Positions 35,670 to 51,600 of a DNA stretch of 64,000 nucleotides are shown one piece after another. The notes below the pieces were generated by a model. That model did not search any database. It worked only from the letters and a program-made list of their open reading frames with translations, and was not told the origin of the DNA. Made by a program: the position numbers and the translations under genes. The stretch covers positions 11,594,001-11,658,000 of the forward strand of contig CP075496.1 in the NCBI GenBank assembly GCA_021613535.1, in the 5' to 3' direction. Position 1 is the first letter of the stretch; each line of letters begins with the position of its first letter. This stretch comes from Adineta vaga. Taxonomy: Eukaryota > Rotifera.

Positions 35670-35701
<32 letters not shown>
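35670..35701. repeat. (TA)n simple repeat
   Basis: Alternating TA for about 30 bp with one TG interruption. Confidence 0.9.
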
Positions 35702-36149
35702 TGCACACAGAGTAGTCGAGTAGAGTATGTCAATGCATAGAAATAAGGCTCTGCTTGAGTAATGAAGTTTTAAACACAGGGTTGATGGAAGAGGATGCCT
35801 CTTATATTTTGAGGTTCACTGAAAAAAGCACTAAAATAAAGATGAAGAAGAGAAGACGCACGCGCAAGAAAGAATTACTGATATATTTTTTTATACGTGT
35901 TTACAAAAAATGTTTTGTTTTTTTTTGATTTTCATTTTTGTCTCCGGGTGTTTTTTTGTCCCAGATGTTTATATTCTAAAGGAAAGACCAAATAAAGAAG
36001 AAAATGAAAGGAAAGACATGAATGATACGTTGCTGAGCCGAAGAAGAACAGATGAGAATGAAAGAAAAAAAATAAATAGAAAGTAACAAAAAGAAGATAT
36101 TTGACTGGATTTCATCGTCATCACCATTGTCTATATCATTACCGTTTTT

Positions 36150-38575
<2,426 letters not shown>

Positions 38576-39847
38576 TTGTTATGTAGTTTTGATTTAATAT
38601 TCGAAAGAAAAACGAGATGTTTTGATAATAATACAGACGTTTGTTTGTATGTGTCTTGAAAGATACTGATATGTATAATGATTTATTGTGAGACGTTAAT
38701 GCTAGAAATAAAGACAAATAAAACCGTTGTGTAATACAAAAGATTTATTTGAAATCGATGTTTTCGAAAGTGACATATGATGAAAAGAAGCCTTTGTATA
38801 AATAATGTTTGTTTAAAAGAAAAGCAAAGCAACCACAAATAGTTGTGAAGAAAAACAAAAGATTTTTCTCAAGAAACACGTGGGTCTGGATGCATCTGGA
38901 TTATCTGGATGAATACGTATATTCTTCTATTGGTTACAAATTAACCAATAGAAAATCGAGCGTTACAAACAATGAGAAAAGATAAAAAAAATAAAACTAA
39001 ATTTTTTCATAAAATAATTCATTTTTTTAAAATTTTGCAACAAGAAAAAAAACGGTTGAATTATAAAATTGAAGGTTTTTATGTAACATAGATTTTTTTA
39101 GCAAAACAATTTCGTAGAAACTTCTAGATTTTCATAACATAGAGAGAGAGAATCGTAAGAGAAATAATTAATAGAAGTGTATAGACATACATATGATTTG
39201 GTTGCGTTGGAAACATTTTTCCTTTCTAAATGTTGTATTTATTCATTTTAACTACATCAAAAACTATTTGCATTGTTAAAATATCAAAATTAACAAAACG
39301 AAAATTTCTTTTCTCTTATTTTTATAAGAAATTATTATGACTGATACACTTTTATTCTCGATCGTGAACAAGTGAATCTCTGTTAATTTCATTGCATCCT
39401 TATTAATCTAATTGTCCTCAAGAATAGAAAGAAAGAAAAAACTGACTATGAACTAAACATTTCTAATTCTTCAATATTTGCATAATAAACAAAATCCATA
39501 CAAGTTTTCTGTTATTAAACGTAATCAACAAGTGAAGCTCTTTCAATGAAAAGATTTCGTTATATCTCAACTTGTCTCCTATGATTTTTAATCAAAGCAC
39601 TTATACTCACAAACATAACCATCATTATTTGCAAGTCGACGTCTTTCTCTCCTTCACTCTCTCTCTCTCTCTCAACAGTCAAATAAAAAGATGAAGGTAA
39701 AAATGCTATGTAAACTATGTTCTTCGATAGAAAAAGAGAACGAAGAAAAAGAAAAAAGAAATACTAGTGACATGGAAACTGTTTGATGTTACTGTAGATG
39801 ATCATTGCGAATTGCTACCATACTTACAATAAAAACAAATAATAAAC
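38576..39847. promoter_or_regulatory. Divergent promoter region of TENT4 and the TIR gene
   Basis: A 1.27-kb head-to-head spacer with no exon recognised. It contains three TCTGGAT repeats (38885-38910) and a perfect 12-bp inverted repeat that places CCAAT boxes on both strands (38925-38953), about 350 bp from the TENT4 start. A (CT)n run lies at about 39655-39675. That it is a promoter follows from gene orientation; the sites are not tested. Confidence 0.5.
38925..38953. promoter_or_regulatory. Perfect palindrome with two opposed CCAAT boxes
   Basis: Arms TTCTATTGGTTA (38925-38936) and TAACCAATAGAA (38942-38953) with a 5-bp loop. Each arm is an NF-Y-type site (RRCCAAT). Symmetric placement in a head-to-head spacer fits a bidirectional promoter element, although NF-Y binding is inference. 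Confidence 0.5.
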
Positions 39848-41479
39848 ATGTCGCATGTAGCACATGCAGCATGTGGTGTTGATGTTTTTCTTTGTTTTAA
39901 TCCTCAATCTACTCAATGTTCATCCGTAGCAACGATTATCCAACAACATTGTTCAAAGTATGAAACTCAAAATTGATTGAGTAAAATAGATAAAAGATTT
40001 TTTGAAATCTTTAGACAAGAAATCATTTATCTAGCATCAGATAATATAGATTTTACGACGAATTGGTATGAATTAATACCAATTCAAATTCTTCGTTCGA
40101 AAATATTCATTCCAATTATTGATGAACAATGGTATTCATCATTTTGGTGTTCTTGGATGCTTTTATTTGCTCTTGTATGTAGATCCATAAAAGACAACAT
40201 ATTTTCTATCAGTTAAATTCTTTTATTTTAAGGAACATGAAAGTCGTTATAGTCTTCCATTGATTATGCCTGTAATTTTACCATCATATGGTGAACGAGC
40301 ATCAGAAGCATTGATTACAAAATTAACAAAAAAATATAAAGCAACGATTATTCTCAATGAAGTAGGAAAATGTTATTATATATTTTGAAATTCAATCTTG
40401 AAATTTTAGCATGAACCAATTAAACAATCACTTGAACCATTATTTAAACTGATTGAATTGACTATTCATACGCCTGAATGGTTATCTAAGAGTGATAAAT
40501 CAAAACGACATGTTGACAGTGAACGACCATTGACATCTGATGAATTCGAGTTTTTAAATGAAATACGACATAAAGAAATCTCTTTGATGAAAGGTTTGAT
40601 AACTTATTCAATTCATACTGTTTATTTTATTTTTATATTTTAAAAAAAGAATTATCATTACAACAAGAACAAAAACTTTCACATCCAAAAAAGTCTTCCA
40701 CAAATCAACACGTAGCATTATCTATTCCATATGAACAATTATCGACATTTTTATTCTCAGTTATGTATGAAAATTTTCATTTAATATGGTTTGATGTTGT
40801 TACAATTGATCAACGACATTATTTTACATTTATTTGGAATGATAATCATCTTTTTCAAAATCGTACATCCGTTCTATTCTATGATCTTAATCCTGCACAA
40901 TTTCATGAAATAACATTAAAAATGAATCGTTATGAATTTGATTTAATACATTTCGATGTTTATTGTCATAGGAATGTAAATATGTTTCATTATATTTGTC
41001 TTTTCTTACGTCATGATTTAAATAAATTATTTAATAAATTACATACACCAATTATATCACATCGATGGATAAATGAAAGTAAACCAAATGCTGTTAATAT
41101 ACGTCCATTGTTATTATGTGGAAATTTATATTATTCAAATTTATTTACATTCAAAGGTTATGATCATAATCGATATCATCGAATAAATTTAACTGATAGT
41201 GAATTACTTGAAGAACATACAAAAGCTTTAATTGATAATTTTAAATTAGTTGATTTAAAAGTTTATCATTTACATAATGGTGATTATCGTTTTGTAGCTC
41301 TATGGACAAAAGAACAAGAAGGTTCATCAATAGTCTTACTTGGTTTAACATATGATGAATTAACTGAACGTTTAAAAGAAAAACAAATTCGACCAAGTAT
41401 TATTACGAATTATGGATTATTAGTTGATGGACAACAATGTTTTGCATTAGTTTGTAATCAATATGAAACGATTCGATGA
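39848..41479 (+). CDS. TIR-like domain fused to BTRD1-type repeats
   Basis: Five exons, 39848-39957, 40015-40174, 40233-40361, 40410-40593 and 40650-41479, give about 470 residues. Residues about 8-150 look like a TIR fold: GVDVFLCFN (strand A/box 1), SKIFIPIIDEQWYSSFWC (strand D and the S-x-x-W-C region), LPLIMPVILPS (strand E). The position of the catalytic Glu after WC reads WCSWML, so NADase activity is doubtful. The last about 240 residues repeat a pattern of aromatic-rich strands: NFKLVDLKVYHLHNGDYRF, VALWTKEQ, GLTYDELTERLKEKQIRPSI, and YENFHLIWFDVV with YFTFIWND earlier. This matches my memory of the BTRD1 repeat (Pfam PF17660; strand, Y-x-x-nG-x-Y, a-x-W). TIR is moderately supported; the repeat identity is inference from pattern. 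No signal peptide. Convergent with TM9SF, 184 bp apart. Confidence 0.65.
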
Positions 41480-41663
41480 ACGATTACTTTTTTTCATATA
41501 CAAACATTGACAAAGGGAAGAAAAAAAAAATTTTATTGTGAAAAAGAAAAAGACGAAACTTATTAGATAAAGATGTTTGGAAAAGAATTTGAATTAAAAA
41601 CGCATACACACATTAGAATGAATCAAGATATCAAAGAAAAATGTATTTGTCTATAAGTATGAA

Positions 41664-44547
41664 TTAATCAATTTTAACAGCTGAATATATTCTACTAACG
41701 AATGTATATGAAGCAATAAAACCGATTGTACCAGTGAGAATCCAGAATGTAAAACAGATTACAAATGTGTAGCCAAAATAAAGTAATGATGGAACAAATC
41801 CAGTTATATCAAGCTAAAATAAAATGAAATTATTGTTTCTTTTTTTTATCTCGGAAATTTCTATAAGTGAATTTCTGTTACTTTAGAGAAGAAGTAGAAA
41901 ATTGAATAGGCAAATACATAAAATGCAGAACCACCTGAAACAATAAATGATCGCCACCACCAATGATAATCTTCTCCACATAATTGAAAATATGTGATGA
42001 CAATTGAAATTTGTGAACATGCAACTAAATAAATCAAATACATATCTTCATAGTTTTACTGTTTATTACTTACTAATGATGATTATAAAGACAAGAAAAA
42101 GAAAACCAAATAAATAATAATATTGATTTTCCCAAATAGCCTAAACGATCATCGAAGATTTATTCGTCAATCCAAAAAGTTCTTCTTCATTTTTTTACCG
42201 TAAAAATAAAAAATAATTCGATGAACATTGCACCAAATGGAAGAACACCTTAGAAAATAATCTCCTATAAAAATTTTCACATTATTCGTCGATTTCTTAC
42301 CAGCAATGAGAGTACTAAATAAAAACATAAATAGATACGTTCAATTCATTGTATTCATTTACCTTATAACTGGATGCATATACCATTGTTGTTCAGGGAT
42401 TTGTTTTGGAATTTGATTTGTTCGTACGGGATGTTCATATGGCTAAAACAAATTCTAGATTTTTTGAGTATGAAATCATGGCACATACTAGTTGACGATA
42501 AGCAAAATAGAATCCAATCCAAACAAGTGGAAATGAAATACCTAACCACATAAGTAATATAGCAAGCATCGTAGAAAATGGTACAGCACCCGATGAACGT
42601 TTTCCCCAGATAAAAAAATTCAAAATAAGGCAAATACTACAAACAACAGATGGATAGAGTGTAGCAGTCTGAAGAAAAAAAAACGCTATCAATCAATGTT
42701 CCATAAAGAATGAATGAACATACTAAGATTGCGGTTTTTCTCCAATTAGTACCTTTGATTGTTTTGTAGATTCGACCAGAAAAGTATCCAGCAATTAAAC
42801 TAATCAAATCCATAAGAATGGTATTTCAATTCAAATAAAATCTATCTACATACCCCATAAAGACATAAAGAAAACAAACAGCTGTTATTAAGGCACCACG
42901 TGATGATGGTGAGAGCATTCCAAGTGCAGCAAAAACTAACCGAAAGAAATCAATTTAGTTTTCTTCTTTTTTTCTAAATCTTTGGTGAAAGAAATACGAA
43001 CCAATAACAATAAATGACATCATAAATAATTGAACACCTGAACCAACAAGAGCTGAAAGAAAATTCTTAGCACGTGGTGGTCGAAATACATCACCATGAA
43101 CCCTAGAGACAAATAAAGAAAGAATTCTTCAAGAATCAATTCAATTCAATAATCAACCAACAATTTCCATCCAGTTTCTTCAATACCTTCATCCTAAATC
43201 AAAATCAAAACCATCTTATCATTTTCTCCTACAAAATCTCATTAATAATAACTAACTGAATCTTCTTGATTATATCGTGCTATATCACGTCGAAGTGTTT
43301 TAACGATAATCATTGCAACAATACCAGCAAGAAAAAAGATGACAATAACTGAATTAATAATAGAAAACCAATGAATTTGAACATCTGACATCGCTAAATA
43401 CGTATCCCAGCTAAAATACAAGATTACAATTGATTTTCTTGTATATAACGAAAATTAGAAATCATCTGATATTTACCGACTTGCCCAACGTGTTTCACTT
43501 GGTGTCCATTCGACTTCATATGTCATCGTAACTTTAGTTTCTCCTAAAAAATCGATTCATTTTCCTATAAAATGAAATCATTACTATGAATAACTTTACC
43601 TTCTGAATTAATTTTTTGCATATTATTTCCACCATCGATTGTACATGTTGTCTCATCGTCAGATTTAATACGACTAGAATCAATACTTTTCGGTTCAACT
43701 TCAAAACCAACCACACGATATACCGTACTTCAGAAAAAATCAATTATTGTCGATATTTTCAATCATCAAATTCATATTTACATACTCAGATTCAGATTCT
43801 TTGTGATAATGTAATCTAATAACCAAATGATTATTTAAAAAGGCTTCGTTCGATTCTTTTGCATATATTCCTAAACGATAACCATGTTCATACATAACGT
43901 CATTTGCGTTAATATTTTGAATTTTTGTAGCACTTGGAAGATTATCTACAAGTCTTGAAAAGAAAAGACAAATATTTCCGAATGAAAACATCGAATTCTC
44001 TTACAAATGTACGAAATATTTTTCTTCGATATGTTTTGCTACTGTTGCACTTTCTTCTGCTGTTAAAGTAATATCTTTACAAAGAACTCGACAAGGAGCA
44101 TTAGTATCCATTTCAACCTAAATCATATTCAATGATTCATCGATTGAAATGATCTTCTCAAAATGCTTTTACTTTAAAATTTGTATTAACAATTCGATCA
44201 CCACGAAGAACTTCGCCTATGTAACAAAATTTATGTTTGCCTATTGAATAGAAAGATTTCTTTACCAAGATTTTCTGATTTATATTGAACACCATCAGAC
44301 GGTTTACAATGAACGGGTAGTTTATAATAATCATACGGTAATTGAGTATTTGAACTCGTCATTTTAACAGCCTGAAAAGGAAGAAGAATAATTATTATTT
44401 TCGTCTACGAATAAAAACAATTACTTTAACTTCAACATCTCCACCTTTTTCAAAATCAAGTGGAGCAACACCGGGAATGTAAAATGAGAAAACTGGTTGA
44501 AATAAATAAATCAAACATAAACAACCACTTAAACCTACGTTGAGCAT
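41664..44547 (-). CDS. TM9SF4: TM9SF4-like nonaspanin
   Basis: About twenty short exons with roughly 50-60-bp introns, from the ATG at 44547 to the TAA at 41664. A signal peptide ([16 protein letters not shown]) leads to [26 protein letters not shown] and the lumenal domain ([10 protein letters not shown]), then nine membrane helices with VHGDVFRPP before the second group, [28 protein letters not shown] and [18 protein letters not shown]. The C-terminus AVKID is the COPI/ER-Golgi retention signal; KID rather than KVD is the TM9SF4-type ending. Nonaspanins reside in Golgi/endosomes and affect sorting of other membrane proteins, and TM9SF4 affects phagocytosis in several animals. The gene looks complete and intact. 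Confidence 0.9.
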
Positions 44548-45650
44548 CTTAGAAATAGAAAAAAAATGATAAACGTAACGTTATTTGTTCATGCTTGAAT
44601 GATTGTAGTAATACGAATATATACAGTAAGCATGATATCGAAATGAAGGTAAATATGTAAGAACGAAAAGAGAGAAGGACGTTTTCTACAGCAAATGATC
44701 ACATATGAAAATGTGTCTTCCGAGTACGACGTTAAATGAAAACATCCAGTACACGTATATGGCTTATGAAATATTAATTATTTATTTGAATTTTTAAGTG
44801 AAAAAAAAAATCTTTCAATGAATTACTTGATGAGAAACCAATTAATTTTAGTGAATTGATTTCAAATTATTTTTTTAATAAAATATCATTTGAGGATGAG
44901 GGTGTGATTAGTTGATCTGTCTCTCCCATTCTCAACATTAATATGAGGCTTCTATTGTTGTGCACTATAAAACTTTTGATTTTTGATAAATATATATCGG
45001 ATATTCTTCTTCTCTGCATCCCTGCTGTTCGGAGTTTTTCTTTGCAACGTTATGCGAAAGAATCAAAAACTGATTTGATATCTTTGTTATACAATAAAAC
45101 CTTAGTATTGGTTAAAATCAATGTATAAAAAAGATCTAGAAAGTCTTTTATAATGATTCTATGACGATAAAAAATCATTCGATGAAGATCACACTTTACT
45201 GTATTAACAGTTTGGTTTAGGAAGAAAGAAATTTTTAATATAATCAATAATCATCTTCAAGTAATATCCAATATCTGATGAGATCATATATATCTATAAA
45301 TCGAACGTCTTCAAGTTTTGGCAATTTATGAAATATCTTCATTATCCTTAATTGAAGAATTTGATATTCAATTGAAAATAAATACTCAATTATAATAGTT
45401 TTACTTTATCTATTAAACACGGAATATCGCTAAAGAAAGGAGATGGTAATATTTGAATCAACAAATGAAAATTTCTAATGCATTGTCACAAAGTCTTTAA
45501 TATTCTGTTTGTTTTATATGCATTTATGATTGTATAGAAATCAATGTAGAGGTCGTTGTTAAGAAATGATTTTTGTAATGCCATGTTGTATAACTGTACA
45601 AAAACTGTTTTGATTGCCAAAATCTTTTTTCAAGTTTTAATTGGTCAATA
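44548..45650. other. Divergent spacer, about 1.1 kb
   Basis: Between the starts of the TM9SF gene (-) and the NACHT gene (+); presumably both promoters. No exon recognised; short frames at 44943-45247 overlap on opposite strands and are rejected. Confidence 0.6.
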
Positions 45651-48600
45651 ATGGCGATGAAAACGAAGGCACCAACGACATTGAAAGCAGTGAACAATCG
45701 AAAAGAAGAAAAAAAAGTTCTTCTACCGGAAATGGTCAAAACATCTATTCAAAATACTAAAAAAGAATTTCCATCATCGAAACCTGTTATTCAAAATAAC
45801 GCAGAATTCAATCGTTTGATTACAGGAGATTTTTCTCAAGTTTTTTCTAAGCAAAGATCACGACTCTTTCGAATTTTTCTCAGTTCAACATTTTCTGATT
45901 TTAAAGTAGAAAGGAATGAACTCTATCGACGAGTTTTTCCAACCATTAAACAACGATGTGCACAGCTTGGTTACGAATTTCAAGTTGTCGATATGAGGTA
46001 TATCATTTCTCTTTTTCTCATATCTTTCAATCGAAACATTTTTTTTTCTTCTCTAGATGGGGCGTATCCGATACAGCGGATACGGATCATACAGCAGATA
46101 TAATGTGTATGAATGAAATTGAACGATGTATTGATTTATCAGCTGGTCTTAATTTTATTTACTTAATTGGAAATCGTTATGGATATATGTATGTTCCATT
46201 AGAAATCGATCAAGACGAATTCGAAAATATCCTTACTGTTGCCCGTGAAGAAAAAATTGAAAATAGTAATCTTATACAAAAATGGTTTCTACTTGATCAA
46301 AATTCTTTACCATCAAAATATGTTTATGTTGTAAGTAGAAACCCGTTTCTGATATATATATTATTTCGATTTGTAAACCTTGTTGTAGCCGATTACAACG
46401 TATTATAAACACTTCGAAGAACAATCAGCTGAACAACAACAAGAGAAAAAACAATGGCAAACAGAAGAAAAATCATTATTAAAAGCATTACGAGAAGCAG
46501 CTGATAAAGCTCATGAAAAGAAAAAGATATCATATGCACAAGCAAACAAATATTTTGAATCAAGTAATATTCTTTTATATATTAATACAACTTTTAAACA
46601 ACTTATATAGTTACTGAACGAGAAATTCGTCGTGGAACAATGGAATCTAATTCTTCTAATGTTATTGGTGTTGTTCGAGATTTTCTAAATCCAATTGTTG
46701 AAACACCTGCTGATGCAAAATTTATTGGTACTAAATTATACACATATTACATTTGACTTAGTCTGATACCATCGTCTTTTATAGATTCAGCAAAGAATGA
46801 ACGTATATCAAATGCGATCAATCAATTAAAAATGCATAGCTCGAAAGTAACACCACCAGCTCAATTCAAACGATTTCTTGTTCCATGGGTAAAATTTCAA
46901 TTTGCTTGTAATTAGAATTTTCATTCTGAATTTGTTCATAGAAACCTGGTGGTTTGAATCTCAGTAAAGAACAATCTCATCAACAATATATCGATGAATT
47001 TTGTCAATTTTTATCAACAACAATCTTACAAATGATTGAAAATACTTGTAAAAAATTATCGAATAAAACATTCTCACCATTCCATGAAGATCTTCTACAT
47101 CATGGATTATTTTGTCAAGAAAAAAATCAATTTTTCTTCGGTAGAGAAGAACTCTTATCGAATGTTCATGCACGTATTGAAACCAATCGTCGAAATGTTT
47201 CTTCACCACTTGCTTTCATTGCCGAATCAGGTTGTGGCAAAACATCATTTATGGCACGTTTAGCTCAAGATTTACGTGTATGGTATCCAACAAGTGCTGT
47301 ATTCATACGTTTTCTTGGTACATCTGCACAATCGACAAATATCGAATTAGTCATACGTTCACTATGTCGACAATTAAAATTAGTCTATGGTACTGATAGT
47401 GATGATGATAATGAAGATGAAGATGATCAATCATTAACATTTGCATCATTAGTTCGAATTTTTCATGAACGATTAAAATTACTTTCACGAAAACGTTTAA
47501 AAATTCTTCGTAAAAAATCGATACCAAAACCATTATTTATTCTCTTAGATGCTATTGATCAATTTGAAAATACATCAAAATTCTCTTTTCAATTTGATTC
47601 TTGGTTATTAAGATATTTACCACGTGATGTTCATATATTTATCTCATTTATACCAACTATTGAACGGTTTAATATCAAAGATTTATTTCTACAATTCATT
47701 CGAAATGATGAATCAACATTATTTACTATTCCAAGTCTTCGTTCAATTGATTGTGAAAATATTATTCGAAGTTCACTTCAAGCACATCATCGACAATTAT
47801 CATCGGAACAATATAAATATTTGTTAACAACTGTTGAACATAATTCTAAACCATTATATTTAAAATTATTAATCGATATTGCACGAACATGGACTTCTTT
47901 TCAAGATCAATCTTTACAAGTAACATTATCACTTCCTGAAACAATTGAAAATGCTGTTGAACAATTATTTTCACGTTTAGAAAATCGTCATGGAAAAGAA
48001 TTTATTCAATATTCACTTGCCTATCTTGTTTATGGTTTAAATGGTATATCAGAGAATGAATTAGAAGATTGTCTATCAATAAATGATATTGTACTGAACG
48101 AAATCTATGCATATCATGATCCTCCAATACCAAATGCAGTTCATATACCGTCACTTCTTTGTCAATCTTTACTTTATTCAATTAAAGAATATTTAAGTCA
48201 AAAACGTATCCATGATAAACATATTCTTTCATTTTATCATCGAAAATTTTCCGAAGCAACAACAAAACGTTATGAACATTTACGTAAACAATGTCATGAA
48301 CATTTAATTGAAATCTATGGTAATGATCAAACAACGTATAAACGAACAATAACATTAAAAAAACGAAATAATATGATTATTAACGATGCTGATCGATTAA
48401 TTAGTTCACAAATGACAAATCAATTGAATACAAGAAAATTAATTGCATTACCTTATCATTGTTTAGAATTTGGATTCGAAAAAGATCATTTATTACGAAC
48501 AATGTGTTTATTTAATTTAAATTTTCTTTCTTGTCAATTAAAAAGTCTTGGTCATACGATATTTGTTGATTCTATTCGACATTGTTTACGAATGAGACCA

Positions 48601-51600
48601 AATTGGACAGATTTACGATGTCTTTATCATGCAATATGGTCTATTGATGGTGATATGATTGAAAATATGGACGTAGCATTGATTATTTCCGAACAAATCT
48701 TAGGTTTTATTGATGATAAAAAAACAAGTCAATTCTACAAGAAAACAAATGAATTAAATATTAGTCAAGATCTTGAAAAACTTCTTGTTGAATGTCGAAA
48801 ATATTGTAGTGAACATGATGATTGTTTTCGTTCATTATACGCAGGTTTTCCACAAGAAACCGATGCATTAGCATGGAGTTTTTCTCCTGTCACACATATT
48901 TTATATCATAATGAATTCTATTGTCTAGTTATTCTTGATGGAACAGATAAGGTTAATGGAAAAGATCCAAGTTCTCTAATCCAAACTTATACAGTAGCTG
49001 TCATTAATTTACAAACTGGCAAAGTAAGATTGCACTTGAAAATGAAAAGATAAATTCATTTCTTTATTTCGTTTTTTTAGGTTGATAAAATCTATCTTGA
49101 TGAAACATTTGATAAAATTTGGAATGGTTATATCACAAAAAATGGAAATAAAGTTTATCTATTCGGTGCTAAAGATATGAAGATATTTAATAGTCGAACA
49201 GGTGATATGTTAAGTGAACGATCATTATCATTTGATAATAAAACATTTTGTAATAAAGCATATTGTTTTACAAGCAATGAAGAGTAAGTAATTTGAATAG
49301 AAATAGTTAGACAAACAGGAATTTTATCATTACTTAAAGTATCGATAGTTTTCCAAAAAATTAAACATGAAATTTGTTCTCTCATTCATATTGATTTTCT
49401 AGACAATTGATATTAGCGAATGAATGGCGTCTTATTGCACTCGATCAAACTGATGAAGATTTAACTATCCGAGTAAGTACTATAAACTTTTCGTCATTAT
49501 CTTGTTGAAATTTTGTCTGTTACTAAAAATAACTTAAATAGAAATATCATATAACATTCTAGTTTCATTTCCCTTCATTATTTTTTCTATCTCCATCAAT
49601 ATCACGTTATTTCCATTTTACTCGAGACTCTCAATTACTAGTTCATTTTCCAGTAAATTAATTCCATTATAATACAACTACATGATATTCGATATAGATT
49701 TCCGAAAGAAAAACAAATTCTCGAATGGGACTTCTACTTGGATAGATTAAGTTTATTTATCGTATATAATAGACATTTTGTCATACTCTATTCTATCTGT
49801 TTGAATAATTTTAGAGCGGACGAATTCCAGTTAAGAATGTATCATTTGAAATAAAAAATACTGCCTATATCGATGTTTCTCTTCGATGTATTGGTGCTAA
49901 TGATGAATATGTTCTTTGTTTAATATTTGATGAATGTAATCAAGCTTTAATCACTCTTTGGTCATTGAATGAACATGTAGAAATGTTATTAATGCGTTTT
50001 GCTTTCCTTTATCTTGAAACAACTTCATCCTATCTATTTGATTTTCCATTGAATAATAATGAAATTTTATATCTTGCAACAATCGATGGTTATATTTGTA
50101 CATTTGATTTGATTAAAATTAAATCGAATACAAAAGTGCAAACTTTTACTAAAAATGATACACTTATTTCACAAATGTATATTCTTCCTGATGAAGAATT
50201 AGATCGTCTTGTTTGTTTAGCTAATGATCAAATTGCTATATCTACAAAAACGTATATCGCCTTATTTGATCGAAAAAATCTTTCGACAATTTTACAAAAG
50301 ATTTCCATCAATAAATCACGTAATGATTGGAATATGATTATACAAGATGATGATCATCAACATGTTTTAATTACCATTGATTCAACTTATCAATTCATAA
50401 CAATCTATCGACAAGATCAAACATCAAACTTGAATCAAATGAAGATTAATTTTCGTTCGAATGTTCAAGATTTGAAATTAATTCAAACAACAACAATGTT
50501 AAATAATGATGAAAAGAAAAAAGTTTATGTTCTGATTTTACTTGACGATGAAACTATTCAATTACTTGAAATAAATCAATTATCTCAAGCTAGTTTACAA
50601 CCGAATGGTTTATTTACAAAAATTCAAAATTATAATGTAAATTTATCTTCATGTTCTTTTCTTTTTCAAATGAATTTGTTTTTTTTCTTCATTAGATCGG
50701 TGAAAAATTGATTGTTACACGTGAATATGATAGTCCTTATCCATTAGTAATGTGTCCTTCAAATAAATCATTTCATACTGTTCAATCTCTTGAATCTTTA
50801 AATAAACTTAACATTGAATTCATTGCTTTATTAGATAATGATCAATATTATATCATTCTTACCAGTGACAAATTAGTTTATAGTTATTCCGTACATAATC
50901 TCAATGAATTACTTTTTGAATATGATTTAAAAACAAAATCAACATTGAAATGTTTCTCATTAAAAACTTATCATTCAAATCTAATTATATTTATGTTTAT
51001 GGATGTATTTATTGTTTTACAACTCAAATATGATAATATTGAAACTAAATTTCATGTTCAATCCGAACAAATTCTTTCGATTCCAAATCGAAATGTAGAA
51101 TATTCTCTTAAATTTATACCGAATAAAAAATTTCTTATACTTGAACAATCATTAAATCTCACCAGTAATGAATCTCTCAGTGACTTGCGTGTATTTACTT
51201 GTAATGAACAAATGAAAATCTCACCAATTAATGAATCTATTACGTATATGAAATCAAAAATTTCAAAAAGTGGAAAAATTATTGCATTTATGACATATAT
51301 ACCGGCATTTACAGGATCAGAACTTTGGATTGCTTATGAAGGAAACATTTTACATGCTCGTCTTCCATCTACTCTAGCTGAACTTGATGTACGTTCTGAT
51401 TTTCATTCTTGGATGCGTCATTCACTCGCATTATACAATCAAACAGCAGAAAAATATAGTTTATCAATTGATGTTACAAGTTTAGCTATTCAATCTCCGA
51501 ATGATTCATGTCTTGCATCAGGTGCTGATGATGGATCAATTATTCTTTGGTTTTTCACAAATAATCCAACCTATGAAGTTTTAGAATCCATCCATAACGA

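Larger units (their letters stand above)
34920..36149. other. Convergent gene-free spacer with TA repeats
   Basis: About 1.2 kb between the 3' ends of the secreted-protein gene (+) and the TENT4 gene (-). Contains (TA)n runs at 35333-35364 and 35670-35701 and a GA-rich patch near 35570-35582. Minus frames here (35366-35733) are Phe/Ser-rich repeat artefacts. Confidence 0.65.

Noticed and set aside
35333-35701. Telomere or satellite array
   Set aside because: Only short TA microsatellites; no higher-order repeat or telomeric unit.
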